Shown here in pieces: positions 1-8,414 of a stretch of DNA of 64,000 nt. Under the pieces are notes generated by a model that saw only the letters and a list, made by a program, of their open reading frames with translations, searched no databases and was not told the DNA's origin. Location of the stretch: contig DASYGT010000019.1 in NCBI GenBank assembly GCA_035999365.1, positions 84,340 through 148,339 on the forward strand. The letters run 5' to 3'. The number at the start of each line of letters is the position of its first letter. The stretch's first letter is position 1. A program made the position numbers and the translations under genes. This stretch comes from DASYGT01 sp035999365 (GTDB lineage: Bacteria > Actinomycetota > Actinomycetes > Mycobacteriales > Jatrophihabitantaceae).

Positions 1-539
1 TCGGTGGCGTTCGGCAGCAACGCCCGGGCCGCCTGCCGCGCCTGCTTGCGGCGCAGGGTGGCGTGCTCGACGTCGGCGAACTTCTTCTCCAGGCCTTCGA
101 GCAATTCGGTGTAGGCGCTGACAGCGGCTTCGCCGGCGGCGACGAACTTGGCATGCAGTTCGGGATCCTCGGCGATGACATCCGGTTCGACCATCGCGGC
201 ATTGCGCTCGGGCACGTAGCGCTGGGAGAGCTGCGAGTAGCTGAAGTGACGGTGGCGGATCAGCTCGTGCGTGAGCGATCGCGAGATGCCGGTCAGGTAG
301 AACGTCACCGAACCGTGCTCGAGCACCGAGAGGTGACCCACCTCGAGGATGTGGCGCAGGTAACCGGCGTTGGTCGCGGTACTCGGGTTCGGTTTGCTCC
401 AGGACTGGTAGCAGGCGCGGCCGGCGAATTCCGCCAGCGCCTCGCCCCCGTCGACATCGGTGTCCCACGGCACGTCGGCCGGCGGTTCGAAGTGCGTCCA
501 GGCAATGGGCTGGACCATCAGGCGGGCGATGTCAGGCAC
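1..539 (-). CDS. thyX: FAD-dependent thymidylate synthase ThyX (3' end cut by window edge)
   Basis: ThyX methylates dUMP to dTMP using methylene-tetrahydrofolate, FAD and NADPH, and replaces ThyA in many actinobacteria. The first 179 codons are present and the C-terminus lies beyond base 1. The ThyX signature RHRxxSxxxxSxR is intact at about residues 95-107 (RHRHFSYSQLSQR). The GTG start at 539 has a GGAG Shine-Dalgarno sequence a few bases upstream and the product opens MPDIARLMVQP. The frame runs off the window with no stop. In mycobacteria thyX is followed by dapA, so dapA may lie just outside the left edge; that is inference from synteny. Confidence 0.95.
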   Translation of the reverse strand, partial: MPDIARLMVQPIAWTHFEPPADVPWDTDVDGGEALAEFAGRACYQSWSKPNPSTATNAGYLRHILEVGHLSVLEHGSVTFYLTGISRSLTHELIRHRHFSYSQLSQRYVPERNAAMVEPDVIAEDPELHAKFVAAGEAAVSAYTELLEGLEKKFADVEHATLRRKQARQAARALLPNAT

Positions 540-683
540 GGGCGCTCCAGTGCGGTGATCGGGATGGACGGGTCGCGCGGCCAGCGTAACCCCGGGCTGT
601 GACGCGGGCCGCGCTCGATCCAGCGACGCGCCGAGGCCTCCGGCCGCCACACCGCGACGCTCCGAATTCCCCTGCCACCACGG

Positions 684-724
684 TGACATCATTGTGCCTT
701 GTCATGACATCAGTTTGATGTCAT
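684..724. promoter_or_regulatory. Probable operator/promoter of the RHH-DUF4097 operon
   Basis: A perfect inverted repeat, ATGACATCA (704-712), 3-nt spacer, TGATGTCAT (716-724), ends 9 bp before the start codon of the RHH gene. A third half-site, TGACATCA, lies at 684-691, exactly 21 bp (two helical turns) upstream of the matching bases at 705. TGTCATGACA (700-709) is itself a palindrome. Ribbon-helix-helix proteins typically bind such repeats as dimers of dimers, so autoregulation is the likely reading. The binding protein is inferred. Confidence 0.6.
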
Positions 725-733
725 AGTGGCGTC

Positions 734-1246
734 ATGCACCTCTCGGATCACGTCTCTCACGTCCGCGGCCAGCTGCGCTCGGCCGCGGCGCTCGGCGACG
801 AACGCACCCAGCACATCGCGGAGAGCCTCGCCGACACCATCGGTCCGGCCGTCCAATTGGCGGTGGTGAACGCACTGTCGGCGGCTGCCGACGAGATCAC
901 CGCCGCCCTGCTCGACACGCCCGGCTCCCCCGTCGTGACGGTGTCCCTCGACAGCGACGACGTGCGGATCGACGTCCGTTCATCCGCCGGCACCGAGCCG
1001 GCCGAATCGGCGGGCGACGAGGGCGACGCGACGGCACGCATCTCGCTGCGATTGAGCGAAGCCCTCAAGGGCGACATCGACGCAGCGGCTCGCCGCGACG
1101 GGGTCTCGGTGAACACGTGGCTGGTGCGGACAGCTGCGCGGGCGGCCGCACGTCAGAGCGCTCACGGCCTCGCGCAAGAGATCGCGCAGGACGCCCTGCG
1201 CCGCGCCGGGTCAACCCATCGCATCACCGGCTGGATCAACGGCTGA
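734..1246 (+). CDS. Ribbon-helix-helix (HicB/Arc-like) regulator
   Basis: This 170-residue protein has an acidic, flexible first half and a C-terminal ribbon-helix-helix DNA-binding segment at about residues 97-135 (TARISLRLSEALKGDIDAAA, then the helix with SVNTWLVRTAARAA). The arrangement matches actinobacterial proteins annotated as HicB-family antitoxins, but no HicA-like toxin is next to it. The downstream gene encodes a DUF4097 adhesin-like protein 36 bp away, and the two are probably one operon. The dyad at 684-724 immediately upstream is the likely autoregulatory operator. The binding fold is clear; the regulated function is unknown. Confidence 0.75.
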   Translation: MHLSDHVSHVRGQLRSAAALGDERTQHIAESLADTIGPAVQLAVVNALSAAADEITAALLDTPGSPVVTVSLDSDDVRIDVRSSAGTEPAESAGDEGDATARISLRLSEALKGDIDAAARRDGVSVNTWLVRTAARAAARQSAHGLAQEIAQDALRRAGSTHRITGWING

Positions 1247-1282
1247 CAGCTCAGGCCGACCAACACCCATCAAGGAGTTCGT

Positions 1283-2098
1283 ATGACCGTCACGACGTTC
1301 CCGCTCGCCGGGCCGATCAATCTGGACGTGCGCATCGCGCATGGCGCGCTGACCGTGCATGCCGAGGACGGCATCACCGAGGCGCGGGTAGAACTGGAAG
1401 CTGCTGACCCGACGTCGGACATCCTCGAGCGCACCGTGGTCCAGCTGAACGGGAACACGCTCGCAGTCGCGACGCCCCGCCGCGGCGGGGTTTTCGACCT
1501 GGGGTTCTTCGGCGGTGCGCACGACCGTCGCGACTCCATCGCGATCACGGTCACCGTGCCCAGTGGTACCGCCATGAAGCTCAGCACTTTCACCGCGCCG
1601 ATCTCCACCAACGGCCGTGGCGGCAGCGCGGATGTCGCGGCAGGGGCGGCCGACATCCGTCTCGACCGGGTCGACGGCGAGCTGCGCCTGCGCGTAGGAA
1701 GCGGCAACGCCGAGATCGAATCGGTAACTGGCACGGCGCAGGTGCGCACGGGCAGCGGCAACGCGCGCTTCGGCGAAGTCCGCGGCGACCTCACCTGCGC
1801 TTGCGGCAGCGGTGGCCTCGAGGTCGAGCGCGCACTGGGCAACGTTCGAAGCCGGAGCGGTTCGGGCGCCGCGAACCTGGGGGCAGTGTTCGGAGACGTG
1901 GACCTCGCCAGTGGTTCCGGCGCAGTCTCGATCGGGCTGCCTCAGGGGCACAGTGCCCAGCTGCAGTTGACTACCGGTTCCGGACGAGTCGAATCCGACC
2001 TGCCCGTCGACGACGCACCGGTACCGCAGGCGAAGCGGATTTCGATCCGCGCCCGCACCGGTAGTGGCGACATCACACTGTTCCGGGCGGCGGCGTGA
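1283..2098 (+). CDS. DUF4097 beta-strand repeat protein
   Basis: This 271-residue protein is made of repeating beta-strand units rich in GSG and GSGN turns (for example RVGSGNAEIES, RTGSGNARFGE, RSGSGAANLGA, TGSGRVES, RTGSGDITL), the pattern of DUF4097/putative adhesin beta-helix proteins. There is no signal peptide or membrane segment, so it is probably cytoplasmic in spite of the adhesin label. The ATG start has an AAGGAG ribosome-binding site at 1272-1277. It follows the RHH regulator and probably shares its promoter. The last codons lie inside the first copy of a 39-bp tandem repeat. The molecular function is not known for the family. Confidence 0.75.
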   Translation: MTVTTFPLAGPINLDVRIAHGALTVHAEDGITEARVELEAADPTSDILERTVVQLNGNTLAVATPRRGGVFDLGFFGGAHDRRDSIAITVTVPSGTAMKLSTFTAPISTNGRGGSADVAAGAADIRLDRVDGELRLRVGSGNAEIESVTGTAQVRTGSGNARFGEVRGDLTCACGSGGLEVERALGNVRSRSGSGAANLGAVFGDVDLASGSGAVSIGLPQGHSAQLQLTTGSGRVESDLPVDDAPVPQAKRISIRARTGSGDITLFRAAA

Positions 2099-2152
2099 GC
2101 CGCCCGGACCGACAGGTGGAGTCGGGCGGCGGCGTGAGCCGCCCGGACCGAC
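2085..2152. repeat. 39-bp tandem repeat forming two hairpins between convergent genes
   Basis: A 29-bp sequence at 2085-2113 is repeated exactly at 2124-2152, a 39-bp period, and a decayed third copy follows at about 2162-2184. Each copy contains GGGCGGC, a 7-nt spacer, then GCCGCCC, which folds as a 7-bp hairpin. The first copy overlaps the end and stop codon of the DUF4097 gene. The array sits between the 3' ends of converging genes, so a transcription-terminating role is likely even though there is no T-run. Confidence 0.6.
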
Positions 2153-2188
2153 GGGCGGAGCCCGGCGGCGACGTGAACGAGCCCAGTG

Positions 2189-3436
2189 TCAACCCGGAGG
2201 GATGCGCGACACCGCGCGGGCGAGGTCGGCGGCCAGATCGCCGCGCCGCATCACCTCGACGCCGCTCAGCCCGAGCCACTGAGCGGTCGCCACGACTTCC
2301 CCGGCCAGCTCGCATGCGACGTGGATCGGGTCGTGTCCGTCCTCGAGATACGCGCCCTGGACGCGCAGCACGCCTGCCTGCCGGTCGGACTTGAGATCCA
2401 CACGAGCCACCAGTGCCTCCCCGAGCAGGAACGGCAGGACGTAGTAGCCGTAGCGGCGCTGCGCCGCCGGCGTGTAGATCTCGATGCGGTAGTGGAAGCC
2501 GAACAGCCGCTCGGTGCGATTGCGGAACCAGATCAGCGAATCGAACGGTGACAGCAGTGCGCGGGCGGTGATGCGCCGGGGAAGCCTTGATTCGGGCCAG
2601 AAGTACGCGGGCGCCGGCCATCCCTCGACATCGACGGGCAGCAACTCCCCCGCGTCGACCAGTTCCGCGACGCGAGCCTTCGATTCGGCACGCGGAAGCC
2701 GGAAGTAGTCACCGAGATCGGGCTCGGTTGCGACACCGTATGCGCGAGCGGCGATGCGCACGAGTTCACGTTGCGCGTCCTCGACCGAGGGCGTTGGCGC
2801 CTCGACGATCTCGGGGGGCAGCACTCGTTCGGGCAGGTCGTAGAGCCTCTCGAAATTCACCCGGCGAGCGGCCGTCACCTCACCCGACCAGAAGAGATAC
2901 TCGAGCGCGATCTTGCCGTCGTGCCAATTCCACATCTGGCCGGGCTTGCGTACCGGTCGCTGGGTGCCCGTCTCGTTCGCCCGAATCGGGCCCTGTTCGC
3001 GAACCAGCGCTAGCACGTCGTCGAGCAGCGAGGGATTGTCGCGGGCGATGCGGCGCATGCCGCCCCAGGCATCGGCGTTCGCGCGCTGCATGCGCCACCT
3101 CAGCAACGGCTGCATCTCAACGGGGACGAGGGAGGCCTCGTGCGCCCAGTACTCGAACAGCTCACGGCGGATCGGACCCGCGGTGTGAGCGGTGAGGGTG
3201 TCGAGCAATTCGCGTCGATACGGCCCGAGCCGGGCGAAGATCGGCAGGTAGTGCGTGCGGCTGAAGACGTTGACCGAGTCGATCTGCAGGATCGCGATCC
3301 GGCTGAGCACACGCCTGATATGTCGGGCGTCGACTCGACCTGTCGGGCGAGCTTCGGCGAAGCCCTGCGCGGCGAGCGCGATGCGACGAGCCTGGGCGGC
3401 CGAGAACGACGCCGAACGTGCCGCCCCGGAAGCCAT
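2189..3436 (-). CDS. Winged-helix DNA glycosylase, AlkX/YcaQ family
   Basis: This 415-residue HTH_42 family protein resembles E. coli YcaQ (AlkX), a monofunctional DNA glycosylase that removes N7-alkylated bases and unhooks interstrand crosslinks. The sequence IAILQIDSVNVFSRTHYLPIF carries the QxD motif that marks the AlkX subgroup (AlkZ has QxQ). The open frame extends far upstream, but the ATG at 3436 was chosen because the family similarity begins there, an AAGGTG lies 6 nt upstream, and longer starts would overlap the divergent dedA gene. The 3' end converges on the tandem hairpins. Substrate range is inferred from the family. Confidence 0.8.
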   Translation of the reverse strand: MASGAARSASFSAAQARRIALAAQGFAEARPTGRVDARHIRRVLSRIAILQIDSVNVFSRTHYLPIFARLGPYRRELLDTLTAHTAGPIRRELFEYWAHEASLVPVEMQPLLRWRMQRANADAWGGMRRIARDNPSLLDDVLALVREQGPIRANETGTQRPVRKPGQMWNWHDGKIALEYLFWSGEVTAARRVNFERLYDLPERVLPPEIVEAPTPSVEDAQRELVRIAARAYGVATEPDLGDYFRLPRAESKARVAELVDAGELLPVDVEGWPAPAYFWPESRLPRRITARALLSPFDSLIWFRNRTERLFGFHYRIEIYTPAAQRRYGYYVLPFLLGEALVARVDLKSDRQAGVLRVQGAYLEDGHDPIHVACELAGEVVATAQWLGLSGVEVMRRGDLAADLARAVSRIPPG

Positions 3437-3532
3437 GTGCGGCACCTTATGGGGCACCGCCGACACACCCGGCGATGGCGCCGCCGCCCGCAAGGCGCCG
3501 GGCCGGGCGGCGTGACGTGAAACGATGCAGGG

Positions 3533-4192
3533 GTGTTCGAGCATGTGCTGCGCACCATCGGCGACTCCGTCGGCCTGTGGTTGTACGCCATCGCCGGCGC
3601 TCTGTGCTTCGCCGAGGCCGCGTTCCTCGTCGGGATGGTGCTGCCCGGCGAGACGGCCCTGCTCGTCGCCGGGGTGTTCTGCAACAGCAAGTACGGCAAC
3701 CTCAATCTCGGCGTGATGATCGCCATCGCGGTCGTCTGCGCGATCGTCGGCGACAGCGTCGGGTACGAGTTCGGCCGCAAGTTCGGGCCGCCGCTTCGAC
3801 GTTCTCGGCTGGGCGTCTGGATCGGCGAGCACCGATGGGCGAAGGTCGACGGCTTCCTGCACCGTCATGGCGGCAAGGCCGTGCTGCTCGGGCGGCTCAC
3901 CGCGGTGCTACGAGCGCTGATGCCCTCGATGGCGGGCATGAGTGGAATGCGGTACCGCACGTTCCTCACCTGGAACGCGGTCGGCGGCCTCATCTGGGCA
4001 CCGGGATGCGTCCTGCTCGGCTACGCCTTCGCGTCGGCGCTCAACGTCGTCGGGAGCACACTCACGTGGGCACCGCTCGCGCTGCTGTCGCTGGCGATCG
4101 TCGTCTACGTCCTGCTGCGCCTTCGCCGCGGGCGCATCGAGCGTGCCGAGGCCGAAGCCTTCGCGGCATCGGACTCCGGCACGCAGCTGTGA
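3533..4192 (+). CDS. DedA family membrane protein
   Basis: This 219-residue integral membrane protein has the DedA/VTT fold: a re-entrant region with FAEAAFLVGMVLPGETALLVAG near residues 26-48, the conserved GDSVGYEFGRKFG segment, and a LGRLTAVLRALMPSMAGMSGMRYRTFLTWNAVGG core containing the expected arginines. DedA proteins support lipid carrier (undecaprenyl phosphate or phospholipid) recycling and membrane homeostasis; the exact substrate here is unknown. The GTG start at 3533 was chosen for family length; no strong Shine-Dalgarno sequence is visible. It is divergent from the AlkX-like gene and precedes a GNAT gene in the same direction. Confidence 0.85.
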   Translation: MFEHVLRTIGDSVGLWLYAIAGALCFAEAAFLVGMVLPGETALLVAGVFCNSKYGNLNLGVMIAIAVVCAIVGDSVGYEFGRKFGPPLRRSRLGVWIGEHRWAKVDGFLHRHGGKAVLLGRLTAVLRALMPSMAGMSGMRYRTFLTWNAVGGLIWAPGCVLLGYAFASALNVVGSTLTWAPLALLSLAIVVYVLLRLRRGRIERAEAEAFAASDSGTQL

Positions 4193-4209
4193 CCTCATAG
4201 GCTTGCCTC

Positions 4210-4746
4210 ATGGCCGACGTGAGCGTACGACCCGCGACCGTCCAGGACGTTGCCGAGATCGCTCGCATCCAGTTGGAGACCTGGCGGCTCGGCTACGCGA
4301 CGGTACTGCCGCAGCCGGTCCTCGACTCGCTCTCCGCCGAATCGGCGCAGGCAGCGTGGCAGGCAGCCGTCGCCGCCCCGCCCACAGCCCGGCACCGGGT
4401 CTTCGTCGCGCTGGAACAGCAGTGGATCGTCGGCTTCACCGCCAGCACGCCGGACGAGGACGTCGAACCGAGCGATCCGGATCCGGCGTCGACCGTCGCC
4501 ATCGGGCCGCTTCTCGTCGAACCTCGCTGGGGTCGCCGCGGCCACGCGTCCCGACTGCTGGCCGCGGCCACTGACACCGCACGCAGCGACGGCATGACGC
4601 GGGCGATCACGTGGATCCCCGAACCCGACGTCGCCTCGCGCGAATTCTTCGTCTCGACCGGATGGGCACCCGACGGGCTGGCCCGCGCCCTGGACACCGG
4701 CGCGGGCGAGTTGCGCGAGATCCGCCTGCACACCGCGCTCGGCTGA
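4210..4746 (+). CDS. GNAT family N-acetyltransferase
   Basis: This 178-residue protein opens with a typical GNAT strand (VSVRPATVQDVAEIARIQLETW) and has the acetyl-CoA-binding stretch around EPRWGRRGHASRLLAAA at about residues 103-120, followed by EFFVSTGWAPDG. The substrate cannot be told from the sequence. It starts 17 bp after dedA and may be co-transcribed with it. Its stop lies 1 bp from the stop of the convergent NlpC/P60 gene. Confidence 0.8.
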   Translation: MADVSVRPATVQDVAEIARIQLETWRLGYATVLPQPVLDSLSAESAQAAWQAAVAAPPTARHRVFVALEQQWIVGFTASTPDEDVEPSDPDPASTVAIGPLLVEPRWGRRGHASRLLAAATDTARSDGMTRAITWIPEPDVASREFFVSTGWAPDGLARALDTGAGELREIRLHTALG

Positions 4747-4747
4747 C

Positions 4748-5503
4748 TCAGGTCAGCGGCCGGGTGACACCGATCTTGCCTGGCTCGACCTGGTCCAGCC
4801 GCACGACGTCGACATAGGCGCCACTGTGCGGCGCCTGCACGACGTTGCCGTTGCCGACGTAGATCGCGACATGCCCGATGCCGCCGATCGTGCCGTCGCC
4901 GCTCCAGAACACGAGGTCGCCCGGCTGCAGGTCACTGAGCGCCGGATGGAACGTCCCGGTCTCGCTGTACTGCGCCGAAGCGCTGTGGTCGAGGTGCCGG
5001 TACGGCGCCATTGCATTGATCACCAGGCCGGAGCAGTCGAAGCCGCGAATGTGCGCGTCATTGCGGGAATCAGCATCGACGGCGATGCCGTACGTCGGTC
5101 CGGACGCGTCGCCGGCACCGAAGCTGTAGGGCCAGTTGACCCACGCGAGTGCACGGCGGGCGATGGCCACCCCGCGCGCATAGGTCCAGCCACCCTGGGG
5201 GGGCGGTACGAATCCGTTCACCGACACCGGGGCCGCCTGCCTGGCGCCCGGGTCGTACGGAGCCTCGACAGTGAAGACCACCACGCCCGCAGCCGCAGGT
5301 GGGCGTGAGGTTGCCGCCATACCCACGAGCACCAACACGGCCAGGACGATCAGAGCCACGATCGCCGCGACGAGGCCGATCGCAACCCGGGCCGCCCGGC
5401 TGGGCGAATCGGCGTGCGCACGATCGGCGATCACCGGCTCATCCGTGTCCGGAGGCGACTCAGCAGGCCCCGGGCGGGGCCTCGGTCGGGCGGGCGCAGT
5501 CAA
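4748..5503 (-). CDS. Membrane-anchored NlpC/P60 cell-wall hydrolase
   Basis: This 251-residue protein has a proline-rich cytoplasmic N-terminus, one membrane helix at about residues 38-63, and a C-terminal NlpC/P60 domain. The catalytic cysteine is C157 in GFDCSG, with H211 in GIGHVAIYVG and H226 in QAPHSG completing the likely site. NlpC/P60 enzymes cleave peptide cross-links of peptidoglycan, and this one would act outside the membrane. The start is TTG at 5503, chosen because GGAG lies 8 nt upstream and no better start is available. It stands alone between converging and diverging neighbours. Confidence 0.85.
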   Translation of the reverse strand: MTAPARPRPRPGPAESPPDTDEPVIADRAHADSPSRAARVAIGLVAAIVALIVLAVLVLVGMAATSRPPAAAGVVVFTVEAPYDPGARQAAPVSVNGFVPPPQGGWTYARGVAIARRALAWVNWPYSFGAGDASGPTYGIAVDADSRNDAHIRGFDCSGLVINAMAPYRHLDHSASAQYSETGTFHPALSDLQPGDLVFWSGDGTIGGIGHVAIYVGNGNVVQAPHSGAYVDVVRLDQVEPGKIGVTRPLT

Positions 5504-5618
5504 CGATCAGGCTCCTCGGACGGGTTCGAGTCGGTTCCAGACCTACCGGGCCGTTCGAACCGCGTCAATTCGGGGCGCACCGCCTCCCTGCGAATCCGGC
5601 GATGGTTAGGGTGATCGG

Positions 5619-6245
5619 GTGGCGTTCAGCGGCATTCCGACAGCGGCGCTGGACTTCTACGAAGACCTTGAGGCCGACAACACCAAGTCGTTCTGGACCG
5701 CCCACAAATCCGTCTACGACGAGTCGGTGCGGGCTCCGCTGGAGGCGCTGATCGCGCTGCTGGCCCCGGAGTTCGGGGCCGCGAAGCTGTTCCGTCCCTA
5801 TCGCGATGTCCGCTTCGCGAAGGACAAGACGCCGTACAAGACGCACCAGGGTGCCTGGTTCGATGAATCCTCGGTATACCTGCACGTGTCCGCAGCCGGA
5901 CTTTTCGTGGCGGGCGGCTACTGGGACACCTCGTCTGCTCAGGTCGATCGGCTGCGCCGCGCGGTTGCCGACGACGTCGCGGGCGCCGCGCTCGAGCGAG
6001 CCGTCGCCGCAGTCACCAAGGCAGGCTTCGCGATCGGTGGCGCGACGATCACCCGCGTCCCGACCGGGTATCCGAAAGACCATCCGCGCGCCGAGCTGCT
6101 CAAACACAAGTCGATGACGGCCGGGCGCGAGCTGGGTTGCCCTGACTGGTTGCGCACCGCGCGGGCCAAGACAGAGGTGGCCAAGGCATGGCGCGCGATG
6201 GCGCCCCTGATCGGCTGGCTCGATACGAACGTCGGCCGCGGCTGA
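5619..6245 (+). CDS. DUF2461 domain-containing protein
   Basis: This 208-residue protein matches DUF2461 (TIGR02453) along its whole length. It has FYEDLEADNTKSFWTAHK near the N-terminus, FRPYRDVRFAKDKTPYKTHQGAWF at about residues 58-81, and the C-terminal PRAELLKHKSM segment. The family occurs widely as a single-domain cytoplasmic protein of unknown biochemical function. The GTG start follows directly after a short divergent intergenic region shared with the NlpC/P60 gene. The stop codon sits in the loop of a 7-bp hairpin. Confidence 0.85.
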   Translation: MAFSGIPTAALDFYEDLEADNTKSFWTAHKSVYDESVRAPLEALIALLAPEFGAAKLFRPYRDVRFAKDKTPYKTHQGAWFDESSVYLHVSAAGLFVAGGYWDTSSAQVDRLRRAVADDVAGAALERAVAAVTKAGFAIGGATITRVPTGYPKDHPRAELLKHKSMTAGRELGCPDWLRTARAKTEVAKAWRAMAPLIGWLDTNVGRG

Positions 6246-6253
6246 CCCGCGGC
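6235..6253. terminator. Hairpin between convergent DUF2461 gene and dapB
   Basis: GCCGCGG (6235-6241), a 5-nt loop containing the DUF2461 stop codon, then CCGCGGC (6247-6253) form a perfect GC-only 7-bp stem. It lies just beyond the 3' end of dapB, on the opposite strand. There is no T-tract, so it is at best an actinobacterial-type terminator. Confidence 0.4.
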
Positions 6254-6269
6254 AGCAAGCTCGCAGCGC

Positions 6270-7037
6270 TCAGAGGTCGAGCAACGTCTCGAGTCCGACG
6301 GTGAGGCCGGGGTGCTGGTCGATCTGGCGCACCGCGAGCAGGACGCCCGGCATGAATGACGAGCGGTGGAGCGAGTCGTGCCGGATGGTGAGCGTCTCCC
6401 CCTCCGTGCCGAACACGACCTCCTGATGCGCGACCAGTCCGGCGACGCGCAGGGCGTGCACGTGGATGCCCTCGACATCAGCTCCACGCGCACCTTCGCG
6501 CAGGTCCGAGGTCGCATCCGGAGGCAGACCCAGCCCCGCGTCGCCGCGCGCCTGCGCGATCAGCTCGGCCGTGCGCGTCGCCGTACCGCTCGGGGCGTCG
6601 ACCTTGCCGGGGTGGTGCAGCTCGATGATTTCGACGGACTCGTAGAACGGGGCCGCGAGCTGGGCGAACTTCATCGACAGCACGGCGCCGATGCCGAAGT
6701 TCGGGGCGACGAGGACGCCGACCTGTGGCGCGTCTGCCAGCCAGGTTCGGATCGTGTCCAGGCGATCCGGGGTGAAGCCCGTCGTTCCGACGACGGCGTG
6801 GATCCCCTGGTCGACGGCGAAGCGCACGTTGTCCATCACCACGTCGGGATGGGTGAAGTCGACGAGCACCTGTGCACCCGCGTCGGCGACGCTGAAGAGC
6901 CAGTCGCCCGCGTCGACCATGGCGACGAGGTCCAGGTCGGGTGCGCTGTCGATCGCCGCGCACACCTGCTGCCCCATGCGCCCGCGCGCGCCCAGCACGC
7001 CGACGCGGATCGGTTCGGTCACTGTCGCACTTCCCAT
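6270..7037 (-). CDS. dapB: 4-hydroxy-tetrahydrodipicolinate reductase
   Basis: DapB reduces hydroxy-tetrahydrodipicolinate with NAD(P)H in the lysine and diaminopimelate pathway that feeds peptidoglycan. The 255-residue product has the nucleotide-binding motif GVLGARGRMGQQV near residues 12-24, the DFTHPD segment, GTTGF, and the catalytic/substrate motif ELHHPGKVDAPSGTA. The ATG at 7037 lies 5 bp after the M16 peptidase stop, so the two are co-transcribed. A GTG 12 bp further in is an alternative start. Confidence 0.95.
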   Translation of the reverse strand: MGSATVTEPIRVGVLGARGRMGQQVCAAIDSAPDLDLVAMVDAGDWLFSVADAGAQVLVDFTHPDVVMDNVRFAVDQGIHAVVGTTGFTPDRLDTIRTWLADAPQVGVLVAPNFGIGAVLSMKFAQLAAPFYESVEIIELHHPGKVDAPSGTATRTAELIAQARGDAGLGLPPDATSDLREGARGADVEGIHVHALRVAGLVAHQEVVFGTEGETLTIRHDSLHRSSFMPGVLLAVRQIDQHPGLTVGLETLLDL

Positions 7038-7042
7038 CCCAC

Positions 7043-8389
7043 TCACACGGCACCGTCGAAATCGTGCGCACCGAAGGGCCCGACGACGGTCAGGCATCGC
7101 GGCCGGCCGAGCAGGTCGGCGGCCACCTCGGCGACGTCGTGCGGCGTCACACCGTCGATGCGCGCGAGCAGCTCGTCGACACCAGCGATGTCGCCGTACA
7201 CCATCTCGCTCTTTCCGATGCGCGTCATCCGCGATCCCGAGTCTTCGAGGCCGAGGACGATGCCTCCGCGCATCTGCCCCTTGCCGCGCTCGATCTCGGC
7301 GTCGTCCAGCGACCCGGCGGCGACTGCATCAAGCTCGGCGACGATGAGGCCCAGCACCTCGTCGGCCTTGCCGGGCTGGCATCCCGCGTAGACGCCGAAG
7401 GCTCCGGAGTCACTGAAGCCGCTGCTGAACGAATACACGGAGTACGCGAGGCCGCGTTCCTCGCGGATGCGCTGAAACAGTCGAGAACTCATCCCGCCGC
7501 CGAGCGCTGAGGACAGAACGCCGACGGCGAAGCGTCGCGGATCGTTGCGCGAGACGCCGTGCGCGCCGAGCACGATGTTTGCCTGCTCCGTGTCGTCGGC
7601 CACGACCCGCACGGGCACGGCCGGCAACTGACCTCGCGGTGCGCGGCGGGCCGAACGGCCGGACGGCGCCGTGTCCAGCCGTCCCTCGAAGGCCTGACGG
7701 ATCAACCGCACGACCTCGCGATGTTCGAGGTTGCCCGCCACGGAGACGACCATCGAATGCGGCTGGTAGCGACGCTCGTAATAGCCGGCGATCTGCCTGC
7801 GGTTCAGCGCCGCGATCGACTCGACGGTGCCGAGGATCGGGCGGCCGAGCGGTGTGTCGCCGAACAACGCTGCCGCGAACTCGTCATGGACCAGGTCGGC
7901 CGGGTCGTCGTCGCGCATCGCGATCTCTTCGAGCACGACACTGCGTTCGATGTCGACGTTCTGGGCAGTGAGCGTCGCGTTCAGCACGACGTCGGCCACG
8001 ATGTCGATGGCGAGCGCGACATCGCGGTCCAGCACCGTCGCGTAGAAGCAGGTGTGTTCCTTCTCGGTGAAGGCGTTGAACTCACCACCGACCGCGTCCA
8101 TGGCGCTGGCGATGTCGAGCGCCGATCGGGTGGTCGTGCCCTTGAAGAGCAGGTGTTCCAGGAAATGACTCGTCCCCGCAAGGCTCGGCGACTCGTCGCG
8201 GGAACCGACCGGCACCCAGACCCCGACGCTGATGCTGCGCACGCCGGGCATGGCCTCGGTGACGACACGAAGACCGCCCGGCAGCACGCTGCGGGTGAGC
8301 ACACCGCCACCCGTTGCACTGTCGAGTCGCCGGGTCGAGGCACGGCCAGGTGTGCGCACGGGAGGACGAGCGGCGCGCCGTGGGGTCAT
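7043..8389 (-). CDS. M16 family zinc metallopeptidase
   Basis: This 448-residue protein belongs to the pitrilysin/processing-peptidase-like family. The inverted zinc motif HFLEH is at residues 75-79 in the first M16 domain, and ERSVVLEEIAM supplies the distal glutamate. The second, inactive domain carries the family substrate-binding signature RIREERGLAYSVYSF. It corresponds to the peptidase (PepR in mycobacteria) that sits next to pnp in many actinobacteria; here pnp is some 8 kb away. The ATG at 8389 was preferred over a longer start because the extra N-terminus has no family similarity. Its target is unknown. Confidence 0.9.
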   Translation of the reverse strand: MTPRRAARPPVRTPGRASTRRLDSATGGGVLTRSVLPGGLRVVTEAMPGVRSISVGVWVPVGSRDESPSLAGTSHFLEHLLFKGTTTRSALDIASAMDAVGGEFNAFTEKEHTCFYATVLDRDVALAIDIVADVVLNATLTAQNVDIERSVVLEEIAMRDDDPADLVHDEFAAALFGDTPLGRPILGTVESIAALNRRQIAGYYERRYQPHSMVVSVAGNLEHREVVRLIRQAFEGRLDTAPSGRSARRAPRGQLPAVPVRVVADDTEQANIVLGAHGVSRNDPRRFAVGVLSSALGGGMSSRLFQRIREERGLAYSVYSFSSGFSDSGAFGVYAGCQPGKADEVLGLIVAELDAVAAGSLDDAEIERGKGQMRGGIVLGLEDSGSRMTRIGKSEMVYGDIAGVDELLARIDGVTPHDVAEVAADLLGRPRCLTVVGPFGAHDFDGAV

Positions 8390-8414
8390 CCGGCGATAGT
8401 AGTTGCCACCGGAC

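Noticed and set aside
734..2098. Classic HicA/HicB toxin-antitoxin system
   Set aside because: The RHH protein is HicB-like but there is no HicA-like small toxin; the partner is a DUF4097 protein.
5521..5561. GGTTCGA-type T-arm resemblance suggesting a tRNA
   Set aside because: No acceptor or anticodon stem can be drawn around it; it is a chance inverted repeat in a divergent promoter region.
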